From Priestia iocasae (GTDB lineage: Bacteria > Bacillota > Bacilli > Bacillales > Bacillaceae_H), in NCBI RefSeq assembly GCF_016909075.1, contig NZ_JAFBFC010000003.1, forward strand, positions 434,001-498,000: DNA of 64,000 nt, in the 5' to 3' direction. The position numbers were made by a program, and so were the translations under genes. The notes under the pieces were generated by a model, which was given only the letters and a program-made list of their open reading frames with translations, did not search any database and was not told the origin of the DNA. Position 1 is the stretch's first letter, and each line of letters begins with the position of its first letter. Shown one piece after another: positions 1-8,772 of this stretch.

Positions 1-178
1 ACATTTTGACTATTTCATGCACTATTTTCATCATAAATAAACGACTATTTTACGTTTATACTTAACTCATAAATAAAGATGTTGTATAATATTTTGCATT
101 GTGTCTATTTTGGAGCTTTAACATTGCACAATCGTATCACTTGGTGAAAGTGTAATCAAGTATTTTGGAGGTAAAGTA

Positions 179-856
179 ATGTTTAATGAAGTGTTATGGT
201 TTGTTTTTGCACTTATAAATTTCAGCTTGTTATTAATTATCTATCGTTTTTCCGGAAAGGCTGGTTTATTTGTTTGGCTTGGATTTTCTACGGTTGTGGC
301 AAATTTACAGGTTGTCAAAACGATTGAATTATTTGGCTTAACTGCAACGCTTGGTAACATCATGTATGGAACAGCCTTTTTTGTAACGGATTTACTGAAT
401 GAAAAGTATGGGAAAGATGAAGCGCGAAAAGCCGTTTGGCTTGGCTTTTTCACTCTTATTGCAATGACAATTATTATGCAATTTGTGCTTGCATTTGAGC
501 CTGCTTCGATCGACTTTGCACAAGAGTCCCTTGAAACGATCTTTGGACTTCTTCCTCGCATCGCATTAGGAAGCTTGTTAGCGTATATGATTAGCCAACA
601 TTTAGACGTTTATTTATTTTCCTTATTAAAAAAGAAATTTCCTCATCCTTCTCAGCTTTGGATTCGTAATAACGGTAGTACAATGGTTAGTCAGTTTGTC
701 GATACGTTGGTCTTTACACTGATCGCATTTATTGGCTTTTACCCTTTATCAGAATGGATTCAAATCTTTATTACCACCTATTTTATTAAAATGATTGTAG
801 CCATCATTGATACACCTTTTATTTACTTAGCACGATCATTCAAAGTAAAATCATAA
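179..856 (+). CDS. ypdP: Queuosine precursor transporter, YhhQ/YpdP family
   Basis: This 225-residue integral membrane protein has about six hydrophobic segments and belongs to the VUT/YhhQ family. Members import 7-cyano- or 7-aminomethyl-7-deazaguanine for queuosine modification of tRNA. The motif FFVTDLLNEKYGK after the second helix is typical of the family, and the length matches B. subtilis YpdP. The ATG follows a GGAGG site about 8 bases upstream. The RNase H-like gene begins 33 bases downstream on the same strand, as in B. subtilis. Family assignment is firm; the exact substrate is inferred. Confidence 0.9.
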   Translation: MFNEVLWFVFALINFSLLLIIYRFSGKAGLFVWLGFSTVVANLQVVKTIELFGLTATLGNIMYGTAFFVTDLLNEKYGKDEARKAVWLGFFTLIAMTIIMQFVLAFEPASIDFAQESLETIFGLLPRIALGSLLAYMISQHLDVYLFSLLKKKFPHPSQLWIRNNGSTMVSQFVDTLVFTLIAFIGFYPLSEWIQIFITTYFIKMIVAIIDTPFIYLARSFKVKS

Positions 857-889
857 TGAAGACGTACAAGCAGATAGGGGGAAATTTGG

Positions 890-1288
890 TTGATTGAAGT
901 TTACATTGATGGAGCAAGTGCAGGAAATCCTGGGCCTTCGGGTGCAGGTATTCATATTAAAGGAAATGGGGAACACCATCGTTTCTCGTTACCATTAGGA
1001 ACGATGACTAACCATGAAGCAGAGTATCATGCATTAATTAAAGCGTTAGAAATTTGTGTAGAAAAAAAATATAAGGTTGTATCGTTTCGAACAGATTCTC
1101 AATTAGTTGATCGAGCTATTGAAAAGGAATATGTTAAAAACCCAACTTTTTCTCCATTACTTGCACAAGCGCTAGAACTTACAAAGCAATTTGATTTATT
1201 TTTCATGAAATGGATTCCAAGTAGTGAAAATGCAGCGGCTGATGAGTTAGCAAGGAGAGCCATTACGAAGCAAAATGAAAAGAGATAA
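890..1288 (+). CDS. ypdQ: RNase HI-like protein (YpdQ)
   Basis: This 132-residue RNase H-fold protein carries the acidic residues expected for two-metal catalysis: Asp7 (YIDGASAGNPGPSG), Glu45 (NHEAEYHAL), Asp69 (FRTDSQLV) and Asp118 (AADELARRA). It would cut RNA in RNA-DNA hybrids. Relatives in Bacillus often have weak or undetected activity, although no catalytic residue looks lost here. Translation appears to start at TTG 890 behind AGGGGG. It lies 33 bases after ypdP, so the two are probably cotranscribed. A structured repeat region with a terminator-like hairpin follows. Confidence 0.85.
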   Translation: MIEVYIDGASAGNPGPSGAGIHIKGNGEHHRFSLPLGTMTNHEAEYHALIKALEICVEKKYKVVSFRTDSQLVDRAIEKEYVKNPTFSPLLAQALELTKQFDLFFMKWIPSSENAAADELARRAITKQNEKR

Positions 1289-1315
1289 TCCCAAAAACAC
1301 ACTAAAAATGAATAC

Positions 1316-1372
1316 AACATCCCTTGCCCTTCTATCCGTTCATTTTAGTGAATGTTAAAGGTAAAGGATGTT
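1316..1372. repeat. Dispersed intergenic hairpin repeat, copy 1
   Basis: Imperfect inverted repeat downstream of ypdQ. The left arm starts AACATCCCTTGCC and the right arm ends GGTAAAGGATGTT. CTATCC follows the left arm and ATGTTA precedes the right arm. Copy 2 at 20259-20315 shares arms and loop. Similarity to the 30.4 kb element continues beyond the right arm (GGATGTTGCGTGCT). Confidence 0.6.
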
Positions 1373-1376
1373 GCGT

Positions 1377-1422
1377 GCTGAGTTGAATCGGGCGTTTTTC
1401 CCTATTTTAACTCAGCTTTTTT
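1377..1422. terminator. Hairpin terminator between ypdQ and a convergent gene
   Basis: GCTGAGTT pairs with AACTCAGC across a loop of about 24 bases, and TTTTTT follows on the plus strand. It ends transcription of ypdP-ypdQ and lies at the 3' end of the convergent gene at 1422-1697. Confidence 0.6.
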
Positions 1423-1697
1423 CATGTAATCATTCCTTTTTCTTTCAAAAAAAGAAAAGCTTGTTTTTTGGTTTTAATTTTATTTAATATAATACTCTCT
1501 AACAATGAAAGAAAGAAGCTACCATCAAACTCTTTTTGAACTTTTAAGGTCCATTCGATTGCAAACATAACCATGTCATCCGACGCTTCAGTATAGTGTT
1601 GACCAAACATAATAAAGCCTTGCGCATCTTCTCGTAAGTAAAAGCCCTTATCTTTCAGATAAAGAAGGTATTCCTCTACAGTTTGAACAGTTCTCAT
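1422..1697 (-). CDS. Small conserved Bacillus protein (DUF6123-like)
   Basis: A 91-residue soluble protein rich in Phe, Lys and Glu, with the signature EEYLLYLKDKGFYLRED and an ending of KKQAFLFLKEKGMIT. It resembles a short Bacillaceae family I recall as DUF6123, which has no known function. There is no signal peptide or membrane helix. ATG 1697 directly follows a GTG in the same frame, so the start could be three bases earlier. The gene is monocistronic and convergent with ypdQ. Confidence 0.6.
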   Translation of the reverse strand: MRTVQTVEEYLLYLKDKGFYLREDAQGFIMFGQHYTEASDDMVMFAIEWTLKVQKEFDGSFFLSLLESIILNKIKTKKQAFLFLKEKGMIT

Positions 1698-1790
1698 CAC
1701 TACGGTGCCCCACCCTTTGCTTGTTGTTCCTTCTTTATCTTAGCTTACTTCACTCTGTTTGACTACGATGAATTTAATGAAAAGAAACGA

Positions 1791-2249
1791 TTAATTTCTC
1801 TCTAAAAAATACCCTAATGCGCCCATCGCTACCCCTAATATAGCTCCACCAACAACTTCTTCAGGTTGATGACCCAGCATTTCCTTAAGGCGCTCTTCTG
1901 CTAAATCATGAAATCCTTTATCAGGCTCACCTGCAAGACGTTCAATTTCTTCATCTAACGTATTTACTTTAATTGTAATTTCTCCTGTTTGTCTTCTAAT
2001 ACCTTGTGCGTCATACATGACAATAATGCCAAAAATGGAGGCTAGTGCAAACTCAGTGGATGAAATTCCTTTTTTTAGCCCAATATACGTAGCTAAAGAT
2101 GAAACACCTGCAGAATGGGAACTTGGCATTCCTCCCGATGAAGCAACTAATCCCCAATTCCATACACCGGTTTCATACTTTTTAATTGGTACTTTTAATA
2201 GTTGTGCCACTCCAATGGATGCAAGCGAAATAACAACACCTTTATTCAT
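1791..2249 (-). CDS. yuiD: Divergent PAP2 family membrane protein (YuiD-like, DUF212)
   Basis: A 152-residue membrane protein of the DUF212 family, related to acid phosphatase/vanadium haloperoxidase (PAP2) enzymes. The motifs SSGGMPSSHSAGVSSLATYIG and MYDAQGIRRQTG are the family hallmarks; the first carries the PSSH core of PAP2 phosphatases. There are about three hydrophobic segments, with an acidic stretch (TLDEEIERLAGEPDKG) before the last. The substrate is unknown; a lipid-linked phosphate is plausible. The ATG at 2249 has a strong AGGTGAGGTG site. Confidence 0.85.
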   Translation of the reverse strand: MNKGVVISLASIGVAQLLKVPIKKYETGVWNWGLVASSGGMPSSHSAGVSSLATYIGLKKGISSTEFALASIFGIIVMYDAQGIRRQTGEITIKVNTLDEEIERLAGEPDKGFHDLAEERLKEMLGHQPEEVVGGAILGVAMGALGYFLERN

Positions 2250-2297
2250 CTTATTCACCTCACCTATAGTGTCGTAACAAATGAAGTGAAGTATGCG

Positions 2298-2891
2298 TTA
2301 TTTCACTCGCTTAACTTCAATATTTTGTTCTTTTAGCATAGTAGTAATTCTGCTTTTGCTGCCCATTAACTCATGATTTAATGGGAATTCCCACTCTGTA
2401 CCATCTTTAAAAGAAAAGACAAGAGCAATTTCTTTTGTTTCTTGATCAGAAGGATTAAGAATACTTTTTGCATCCGTTACCTCGTCCCACAGGTAGCAAC
2501 GCTCATCAAAGCTAGTTAACGGGTTGATACAAATTCCTTCATTACTCATATGTTCATAATAGAAGCACGCTGAAATTGCAATCAATAAAGCGAGAAAACA
2601 ACTAATGATGCCACTCCCCATGATGAGTCGACTTCGATGAGTCACTTTTGTCACGTAAATTAAAAGACCACCCCAAATCACACATAAAGCACATATAGAA
2701 CCGATAAATACAATGGACGAATACATTCGAGGCTGAAAAAACCAATATGTATCATTAGACATGATCCACTCTTGAAGCGGGTATACAAGCACAAATGGAA
2801 AGAAAATACTCGATAAAAATAAAATACAAATAAACACAACTTGTAACGGAATCAATTTGCTTTCTTGACTCGAAATAACCGTTCGATTCAT
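2298..2891 (-). CDS. Hypothetical membrane protein with extracytoplasmic domain
   Basis: A 197-residue protein I do not recognise. Three hydrophobic segments in the first half (near LQVVFICILFLSSIFFPFVLV, SIVFIGSICALCVIWGGLLIY and IMGSGIISCFLALLIAISACF) precede a soluble domain of about 90 residues. That domain has two Cys residues (ICINPLT, RCYLWDEV) and ends in a beta-rich stretch. ATG 2891 is preferred over the in-frame ATG two codons upstream because AAGG lies 9 bases before it. Confidence 0.6.
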   Translation of the reverse strand: MNRTVISSQESKLIPLQVVFICILFLSSIFFPFVLVYPLQEWIMSNDTYWFFQPRMYSSIVFIGSICALCVIWGGLLIYVTKVTHRSRLIMGSGIISCFLALLIAISACFYYEHMSNEGICINPLTSFDERCYLWDEVTDAKSILNPSDQETKEIALVFSFKDGTEWEFPLNHELMGSKSRITTMLKEQNIEVKRVK

Positions 2892-2959
2892 AGACATCAA
2901 CCTTTTTATTGAAAATTTAGAATAAACACCTTTTCGATTATACCATATTTAACCAAAAA

Positions 2960-2995
2960 GGACGCTTATCTATTAAGATAAGCGTCCTTTTTTCG
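2960..2995. terminator. Terminator downstream of the gamma-SASP-like gene
   Basis: GGACGCTTATC pairs perfectly with GATAAGCGTCC around a six-base loop, flanked by A and T runs on both sides. It can therefore work in both directions. Confidence 0.8.
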
Positions 2996-3607
2996 TTAGC
3001 GTTTATTCTTTTGAGCTTGATTGTTCATTTTTTTTGCTTCTAACTCTGCATATGAACCAAATTCTTGGCTATACTGGCTGCTTGATTGCTGCTTTGCATC
3101 AAGAGCTTTGTTATGAGAGTTATTTTTGTTTTGCTCTACATTAAACTCAGATGCATACTCTTGACCATATTGGCTTTGATTTTGCATTTGAGATTGAGCT
3201 TGACTTGCTTTTGAAGAAGCTTTGCTCGCGTTAAACTCAGATGCAAATTCTTGACCATATTGGTTTTGTTTTTGCATTTGAGATTGAGCTTGACTTGCTT
3301 TTGAAGAAGCTTTGCTCGCGTTAAACTCAGATGCAAATTCTTGACCATATTGGTTTTGAGACTGGCTTGCCTGACTTGCACGTTGAGCTTGACTTGGTTG
3401 TTGTGCTGAACCAGCCTGAGGATTTGCAGCGCCAAACTCAGAAGCATACTCTGCTGCGTATTGATTGTTTTTGTTTGCATGCTTTGCATTCTGAGCTTTT
3501 TGAGCTTGATTCGCTTTAAACTCAGAAGAGAATTCTTGGTTATATTGGTTTTGCTTAGCATTGTTATTGCGTTGTGCGTTTGCATTACCTTTTTTTGTTC
3601 TTCCCAT
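2996..3607 (-). CDS. Large gamma-type SASP-like repeat protein
   Basis: A 203-residue, Gln/Asn/Ala/Ser-rich soluble protein. It has six imperfect repeats centred on QYxQEF(A/S)SEFxA, separated by Gln/Ala/Lys linkers; two adjacent 30-residue units are nearly identical. This resembles gamma-type small acid-soluble spore proteins (SspE), which are amino-acid stores of the forespore. In those, the GPR protease cuts at EFASET; here Phe replaces Thr (EFASEF). It is about twice the usual SspE length. The start at ATG 3607 follows GGAGGAG, and a sigma-G-type promoter lies just upstream. The assignment rests on motif, composition and promoter. Confidence 0.7.
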   Translation of the reverse strand: MGRTKKGNANAQRNNNAKQNQYNQEFSSEFKANQAQKAQNAKHANKNNQYAAEYASEFGAANPQAGSAQQPSQAQRASQASQSQNQYGQEFASEFNASKASSKASQAQSQMQKQNQYGQEFASEFNASKASSKASQAQSQMQNQSQYGQEYASEFNVEQNKNNSHNKALDAKQQSSSQYSQEFGSYAELEAKKMNNQAQKNKR

Positions 3608-3646
3608 TACAATCTCCTCCTTTGTTGTACCTCGTTGGTACAATCT

Positions 3647-3676
3647 TAGTATGGATTGATTAGGGATTTGTATGAA
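3647..3676 (-). promoter_or_regulatory. Sigma-G-type promoter of the gamma-SASP-like gene
   Basis: On the minus strand a TTCATA -35 element, a 17-base spacer and CATACTA at -10 match the forespore sigma-G pattern. It sits about 40 bases upstream of ATG 3607. Confidence 0.6.
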
Positions 3677-3750
3677 CAGTAAAATTAATCAAAATAGGCA
3701 TTGGTTAGATGTTCTTCATAAGTTATCCAGGCTGACGAAGAAAGGAGACA

Positions 3751-4014
3751 TTACTTTTGATTTAAACGTGATACATACTCTTCAACCATTGATTTAGTCA
3801 CCGTTTTTCGTGTAGGAACAATTCCATTTTTAGCTAATTCATTAATTTGTGTTGTAACTATATTAATTTCATCTGTTGTAAACGACTCATTATTTTGACA
3901 CTTTGTGACTGCTCGTTCAATATATTGCTCACGAAGCATATCTAATTGTGCAAATGTTTTTACAAGCTGGTGTTGCTTTTGGGAATGTGCTGAAATTTCT
4001 TTATGTACGCTCAT
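3751..4014 (-). CDS. ypbS: YpbS-like protein (DUF2533)
   Basis: An 87-residue, mostly helical soluble protein matching Bacillus YpbS (DUF2533) in length and in its position beside dynA. No catalytic motif is visible and its function is unknown. The N-terminal half is His/Gln-rich (HSQKQHQLVKTF); the C-terminal half contains VPTRKTVTKSMVEEYVSR. The start has a GGAGGAAT-type site. Confidence 0.7.
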   Translation of the reverse strand: MSVHKEISAHSQKQHQLVKTFAQLDMLREQYIERAVTKCQNNESFTTDEINIVTTQINELAKNGIVPTRKTVTKSMVEEYVSRLNQK

Positions 4015-4045
4015 TGTGTAATTCCTCCATTGTTGTTTATTCTGT

Positions 4046-4801
4046 TTATGAAAGTGTTGTTAAAATAAGGTCGTTAACAGAAGAATAATCAATGTTTCCT
4101 TCCGTTAACCGTGAGATTTGTTCGTATGTTAATGACAACTTCCCTTCTATTGTATCATGAACATGCTTTATATCTGTCTGAGATACAGGATAACCGTTTC
4201 TTTTTGCATTGACAAGTATCATGGTGCAGTCCCTAAACGTTTGGTTACTATCCGCTTCTGTCACTAACCTGTCAAATATAATTGGTGGAAGCTTTTGTTG
4301 ATGAATAATGACTTGCAATGATAAATAAGCGCGCATAATATGCAAATAGCGCTTGATTTCCTCCATTGTTGCATCGTTTTTACGCTTTTTATGCAAATTT
4401 GTTTTTAACAATTGAAAATAGTGAAAGCTAAGGGCCTTATGTGAATACTGACTGCTAATATTTGTACGTAAAGCATGCGCAAATGCTTGATTTTCTTTAT
4501 AGATAATAGATGAATGAAGCCACTCAAAGAGCGATGGATTTGACTTTGTAAATAAATGCATCGCTTTATACAAATCCCATCCTTGGATATCGTCATGATT
4601 ACACCCTTCATTTATCACTTCATTTGGACGATTTAAACGTAAATAATCGTTTACCTCATGTTTATATATAAAGCGAACGTCGTAATCACTTTCAGCAGTC
4701 GCTAAGCCATAGGCTCTACTTCCTGCCTCACACGCATATAAGATTGTAATGTTACGTTTATGCTCTATTTCTTTTAATCGCTCTTGAATCGCTTCTTTCA
4801 T
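4046..4801 (-). CDS. YcgL-type predicted nucleotidyltransferase
   Basis: A 251-residue protein of the DNA polymerase beta-like nucleotidyltransferase superfamily (PF10127, YcgL type). The active-site signature lies near residues 25-45: GSRAYGLATAESDYDVRFIY, with Gly-Ser followed by the Asp-x-Asp metal ligands. WDLYKAMHLFTKSNPSLFEWL follows as in relatives. The substrate is unproven. The gene begins 16 bases after dynA ends, so it is likely in the dynA operon. Confidence 0.8.
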   Translation of the reverse strand: MKEAIQERLKEIEHKRNITILYACEAGSRAYGLATAESDYDVRFIYKHEVNDYLRLNRPNEVINEGCNHDDIQGWDLYKAMHLFTKSNPSLFEWLHSSIIYKENQAFAHALRTNISSQYSHKALSFHYFQLLKTNLHKKRKNDATMEEIKRYLHIMRAYLSLQVIIHQQKLPPIIFDRLVTEADSNQTFRDCTMILVNAKRNGYPVSQTDIKHVHDTIEGKLSLTYEQISRLTEGNIDYSSVNDLILTTLS

Positions 4802-4817
4802 CCTAGACTCTTCCCTT

Positions 4818-7800
4818 TCAATTCTTAATGAGCTGTTTCAATGTAGTAATTGTAGCTTGAAGTTCTTTTAAATCGAACGGATTTGTCAGTGATTCTTGTA
4901 ATCCTGCATAATAATCATCACACTGCGTCTTCATTTGTCCCTTATATTCCATTATATAGTCTGAAAAAGAAGCGGTGTAATACTGTGTTAATAACTGCTC
5001 TTGAGCCGCTAAATACGTATCAATAGTTGGTTCTAACATTTTCTTTAATTGTTCAACCATTTTTTCCTTCTCATTTTTCTCAAAAAAGCTCTTATTATTT
5101 TTATATAGACTCAATACTTTCTTAAACTGAACTGGATCTGGCATAGCCATTGCATTCATATACTTACTTCCATCATCACTGTTCATGTCATCAACAGATG
5201 GTGCAAAGGCTACATCAATTTGATGAGCTTTTTTCATAAGCAATTCATGAACCTCTTTAGCTAAATTATGAACATACTTTCCTCCACGTAACGTCGTAGC
5301 TCTTACTTCTTGAGTAGAATCGAATACAATGGATTCTAGCAATTCTTGTAAACAAGCTTGAAGCTGCTCTTGCTTATTACCTTTATCGTCCCGCAAGCTT
5401 GCAGGATTAAACGATTCTTTAAAAAAGTCATAATAACGAATCATGACTCGCTGTTTTACATAATAGAGTAGCTCCTTTAACTCTCGCTGTAGCTTTTCTC
5501 GTTCATTTTCATCAGAAACAGAAGCAATCAAATTCGTCATTTTTTCTTGCTTCTCTTGAAGCTGTTTAATATGTAGCTCCTTTTCAGAGGCCGATTTTGT
5601 TTGTAATCGCTCAACTTCTGTTGATACATTGAGTCCACGTTTGATATCTCCATATGCAGAGGAAGTGGCAATCTCCGTTAGTTCATAAGAAATGAATTGA
5701 TAAAAATCCTTCTCGAATGGTAAAAAGCGTGATTTGGACTTTTCTTTCAATGCTAATAAGCTTGAAATTGGATACAATCTCGGAAAGCGTATGCCATATT
5801 GGCCTAACTGATCCTGTACATATTGTGTGACCAATTGTAACTCTTCATCGGATGAAGCTAAATCAGCAGCATTAATTAAAAAGAACATTTTATCAAGTGT
5901 AAACACATCTTTGACACGCCCAAGCTGAATTAAAAATTCTCGGTCTGCTTTCGAGAATGCATGGTTGTAATAGGTAACAAATAAGATCGCATCTGCATTT
6001 TTGATATAATCAAATGCTACTCCTGTGTGACGTGCATTAATGGAATCAGCACCTGGTGTATCTACAAGGGTAATTCCTTTACGTGTTAGTTCACAGTCAT
6101 AGTACAAGTCAATGAACTGTACGAAACATGCTTTTTCTTCTTGGACAACATATTGACGAAATTGATTCATGTTTGTTGCAATGGAACTTCCTAACGACTC
6201 CTTGATTACCTCATATCCATTTACGACAGCATGTAAAAAAGAGAGATGAAGTTTCTCGCGAACATCGGAATTTTCTGCCACTGTAATAGATTTAATTATC
6301 TCCAATGCCTCAGCCATACTGTTTGCGTTCTTTGCAAAGAAAGATAAAGACACCTTTATATCTTCTAAGAGCTCAGCCTCCGTCTTAATATGAATGGTTG
6401 CTGTTTGATGTGGATGCTCTTTTGTTGGAGGAACAATTTTATTAATCGTTGCTGTCGTTGGATTTGGAGAAACGGGTAAAACAGATTCTCCAATTAATGC
6501 ATTAGCGAATGAAGACTTACCTGCACTAAATGCACCAAATAATGCAACAGTAAATGATTGTTGTTTTAAGCGTTCCTTTTTATCTACAAGCTGCTTCACA
6601 AATGGATGTAATTGTTTAAACGGCTTCATACTTTTAACCGCAACTTCAATATCATCAATCGCTACTTCAATGGAAGTACCAGAGTTGTTTTTGTGCTCAC
6701 GCACTGACAGTTGATTTTCTTTCTCTTCTGTCACTTGTAGGACAACCTCGTCATCACTATCACTTGCTAATGTGTATGTATCTTGTATATCCGTTAATAA
6801 TTGCTTTTCTTGTTCCTCTGTTAACTCTTTTTCTTCATAAACAATTTCACGCAATTGAGCTTCTTTGTTTTGTAAATACTGATCTGACGAATTAATTCGC
6901 TGCATTGCATGTTGTAAAGCTTGCAAATCGTTCATTGAGTCAGTGACTGATTGCCTCTTCTTTTCATGTAACTCGTTTAACGATGCCACAATGATGGCAA
7001 ACAAATCATTAAGCTGCCTTTCTGCTCTTTTCTTAACTTCGGCTGCTAAATCATTTGTGTATGTTAGCACATAGTCACCGCTGACCGATGCTCCAGGTTT
7101 TACAACTTTTTGAATATCTTCTTTTGTAAGCGGAATCGAAAATGAACGGATGTGTTGAATGAATGATTCTTCTTCAAGCGATTGATTAGCAACAAAGGTT
7201 TGCACATATTGCTGTAAATGCCATTGAAGCTGTGAATCAACTCTTTCTTTTAGATCATCATATAAGATGTTCAATCGTTGCTCTCGCTCTTCTTCTGTTT
7301 TCTTTTTTGAAAATAAAAACCCTATTTTAAAGTTAGATTGTATACTTTCCAAGAACAGTCGAGCTTTTTCTCTCATGTCGTACGGTGTTAAATTAGCATG
7401 TTGAATAATAACGCGAGTTTCGTTTACATACGTTTGTTCAAGCTGCTTTTCTTGTTGCGTTAATGTATTTAGCTGCTCTTGCAATTGAGCAAGTTGTGTA
7501 TGCACCTCGTTACGTTCTGACTCTGTTCGTGACTGTACAATCTCTCTATCAACAGTTAATCCTTCTTCTTGTTTCTCACGCAGGAATGCCACATGTTGCG
7601 AAATAAGCTTTTGCATCGATGTTTGAATGTTTGGTTTTCGGTTCTTCTGCTCAATCATCAGCTCTTGTAACCACGCTTTTAATTGTGGTAGCTCGTTGTA
7701 GATACACGCCTCATCTTTTAATGATGTATAAAAGATACGCTCTGGCTTTACGTTCCATTTTGCGAATGAATCAGAGACGGATTGTTGAAACGCTTGAAAT

Positions 7801-8474
7801 GATAGTTCTTCATCTCGATGTTTATCTACTTGATTAACAATAAGAAATAAACGCTTCTTTTCATTTTGCAGTTCTTTCGTAAATTGTAAATTCAATTCCG
7901 CTTGAACATGGTTATAATCCATCACATAAAAAATAACATCTGCTAAGTGCAAAGCAGATTCAGTTGAAACACGATGCGCATCATCTGTCGAATCAATTCC
8001 TGGTGTATCCATGACAACCACATTTGCAGGTAACTTCTGTGTATCAACTGACAAATGAATCGCTTCTACTTCATCTCCATCTAAACAAAAACGCTTAATT
8101 TTTTCAAAATCATAAGGAGCATTGTATCTCACACACTCCCCTTTTCGGTAATGAATCGTAGCATGTTCATCACCAGCTTTTACTGCTACTAGATTTGCAC
8201 TTGTTGGGATTGGACTAGCCGGTAGAAGAGGATGACCCACTAGTTCATTAATCATGCTTGATTTCCCGGCTGAAAAGTGACCACAAAACGCAATGACAAA
8301 TTCACTTTTTATCCACTTTTTTTCTAATTGAATCGTTTTGTACGCTTGTTCAAGATCTTCTTCTTCTTGAAATGCTGTATGCAAATGAAAAAGTGATGAT
8401 GCAATTGATTGCTTTGCCGAATCAATTAAAGGCTCTTTTGTTTGTCTCAACTGCTTTATACCCCTTTGCCCCAT
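4818..8474 (-). CDS. dynA: Bacterial dynamin-like protein with two GTPase modules (DynA/YpbR)
   Basis: A 1218-residue protein with two complete dynamin modules in tandem. Module 1 has GHFSAGKSS near residue 67, DTPGIDS and NQVDKHRDE. Module 2 has GAFSAGKSS near residue 650 and DTPGADS, followed by a G4-like segment reading INAADLA. Long coiled coils follow each GTPase domain. B. subtilis DynA (YpbR) has the same fusion and fuses membranes without nucleotide, supporting membrane repair under phage or antibiotic stress. Binding sites are intact in both halves. A clear ribosome site before ATG 8474 is lacking; TTG ten codons in has AGGGG upstream and is an alternative. Confidence 0.93.
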   Translation of the reverse strand: MGQRGIKQLRQTKEPLIDSAKQSIASSLFHLHTAFQEEEDLEQAYKTIQLEKKWIKSEFVIAFCGHFSAGKSSMINELVGHPLLPASPIPTSANLVAVKAGDEHATIHYRKGECVRYNAPYDFEKIKRFCLDGDEVEAIHLSVDTQKLPANVVVMDTPGIDSTDDAHRVSTESALHLADVIFYVMDYNHVQAELNLQFTKELQNEKKRLFLIVNQVDKHRDEELSFQAFQQSVSDSFAKWNVKPERIFYTSLKDEACIYNELPQLKAWLQELMIEQKNRKPNIQTSMQKLISQHVAFLREKQEEGLTVDREIVQSRTESERNEVHTQLAQLQEQLNTLTQQEKQLEQTYVNETRVIIQHANLTPYDMREKARLFLESIQSNFKIGFLFSKKKTEEEREQRLNILYDDLKERVDSQLQWHLQQYVQTFVANQSLEEESFIQHIRSFSIPLTKEDIQKVVKPGASVSGDYVLTYTNDLAAEVKKRAERQLNDLFAIIVASLNELHEKKRQSVTDSMNDLQALQHAMQRINSSDQYLQNKEAQLREIVYEEKELTEEQEKQLLTDIQDTYTLASDSDDEVVLQVTEEKENQLSVREHKNNSGTSIEVAIDDIEVAVKSMKPFKQLHPFVKQLVDKKERLKQQSFTVALFGAFSAGKSSFANALIGESVLPVSPNPTTATINKIVPPTKEHPHQTATIHIKTEAELLEDIKVSLSFFAKNANSMAEALEIIKSITVAENSDVREKLHLSFLHAVVNGYEVIKESLGSSIATNMNQFRQYVVQEEKACFVQFIDLYYDCELTRKGITLVDTPGADSINARHTGVAFDYIKNADAILFVTYYNHAFSKADREFLIQLGRVKDVFTLDKMFFLINAADLASSDEELQLVTQYVQDQLGQYGIRFPRLYPISSLLALKEKSKSRFLPFEKDFYQFISYELTEIATSSAYGDIKRGLNVSTEVERLQTKSASEKELHIKQLQEKQEKMTNLIASVSDENEREKLQRELKELLYYVKQRVMIRYYDFFKESFNPASLRDDKGNKQEQLQACLQELLESIVFDSTQEVRATTLRGGKYVHNLAKEVHELLMKKAHQIDVAFAPSVDDMNSDDGSKYMNAMAMPDPVQFKKVLSLYKNNKSFFEKNEKEKMVEQLKKMLEPTIDTYLAAQEQLLTQYYTASFSDYIMEYKGQMKTQCDDYYAGLQESLTNPFDLKELQATITTLKQLIKN

Positions 8475-8549
8475 TTTTCTTTTATTTTACTTGAATTCTC
8501 CTTTATTTCCTATAAAAAACTGAATTTTTTAACAGGAATAAACCACACA

Positions 8550-8583
8550 AAAAAGCTGACGACCGATCGCCAGCTTTTTGGAT
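8550..8583 (-). terminator. Terminator after the 30-residue membrane peptide gene
   Basis: Hairpin with arms AAAAAGCTG(A/G)CG, ending in a T run on the minus strand just after the stop at 8586. Confidence 0.7.
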
Positions 8584-8585
8584 TG

Positions 8586-8678
8586 TTATGCTTTTTGAAC
8601 TTTTTCGATGTTTTTCATCACATAAGTTGTTAACGCTGTATATGTAACAATTGTTCCGATCACAAAAAGACTTACCAT
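8586..8678 (-). CDS. Small single-pass membrane peptide (30 aa)
   Basis: A short gene encoding a 30-residue peptide starting MVSLFVIGTIVTYTALTTYV, with one hydrophobic helix and a basic tail (MKNIEKVQKA). GGGTGGTGG lies 5 bases upstream of ATG 8678, and an intrinsic terminator follows immediately. This complete unit argues for a real small protein. It lies between dynA and bpsB. Function unknown. Confidence 0.6.
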   Translation of the reverse strand: MVSLFVIGTIVTYTALTTYVMKNIEKVQKA

Positions 8679-8772
8679 ATTGTCCACCACCCGTTTCTGT
8701 TTGATGAAATTGATAATCTTTATCAGGTGATTTCATCTTATCATGAAAGATAATCATTTTCAATTAGTTTTG

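Noticed and set aside
241-561. 106-codon frame antisense to ypdP
   Set aside because: Lies wholly inside a well-supported transporter gene and has Arg/Lys/Ser-biased composition without a start site.
3136-3585. 149-codon minus-strand frame inside the SASP-like gene
   Set aside because: It is a frame-shifted reading of the repeats; the motif, ribosome site and promoter all support the other frame.
8503-8763. 86-codon minus-strand frame near bpsB
   Set aside because: No ribosome site and it reads through a terminator; the 30-codon frame at 8586-8678 fits the signals better.
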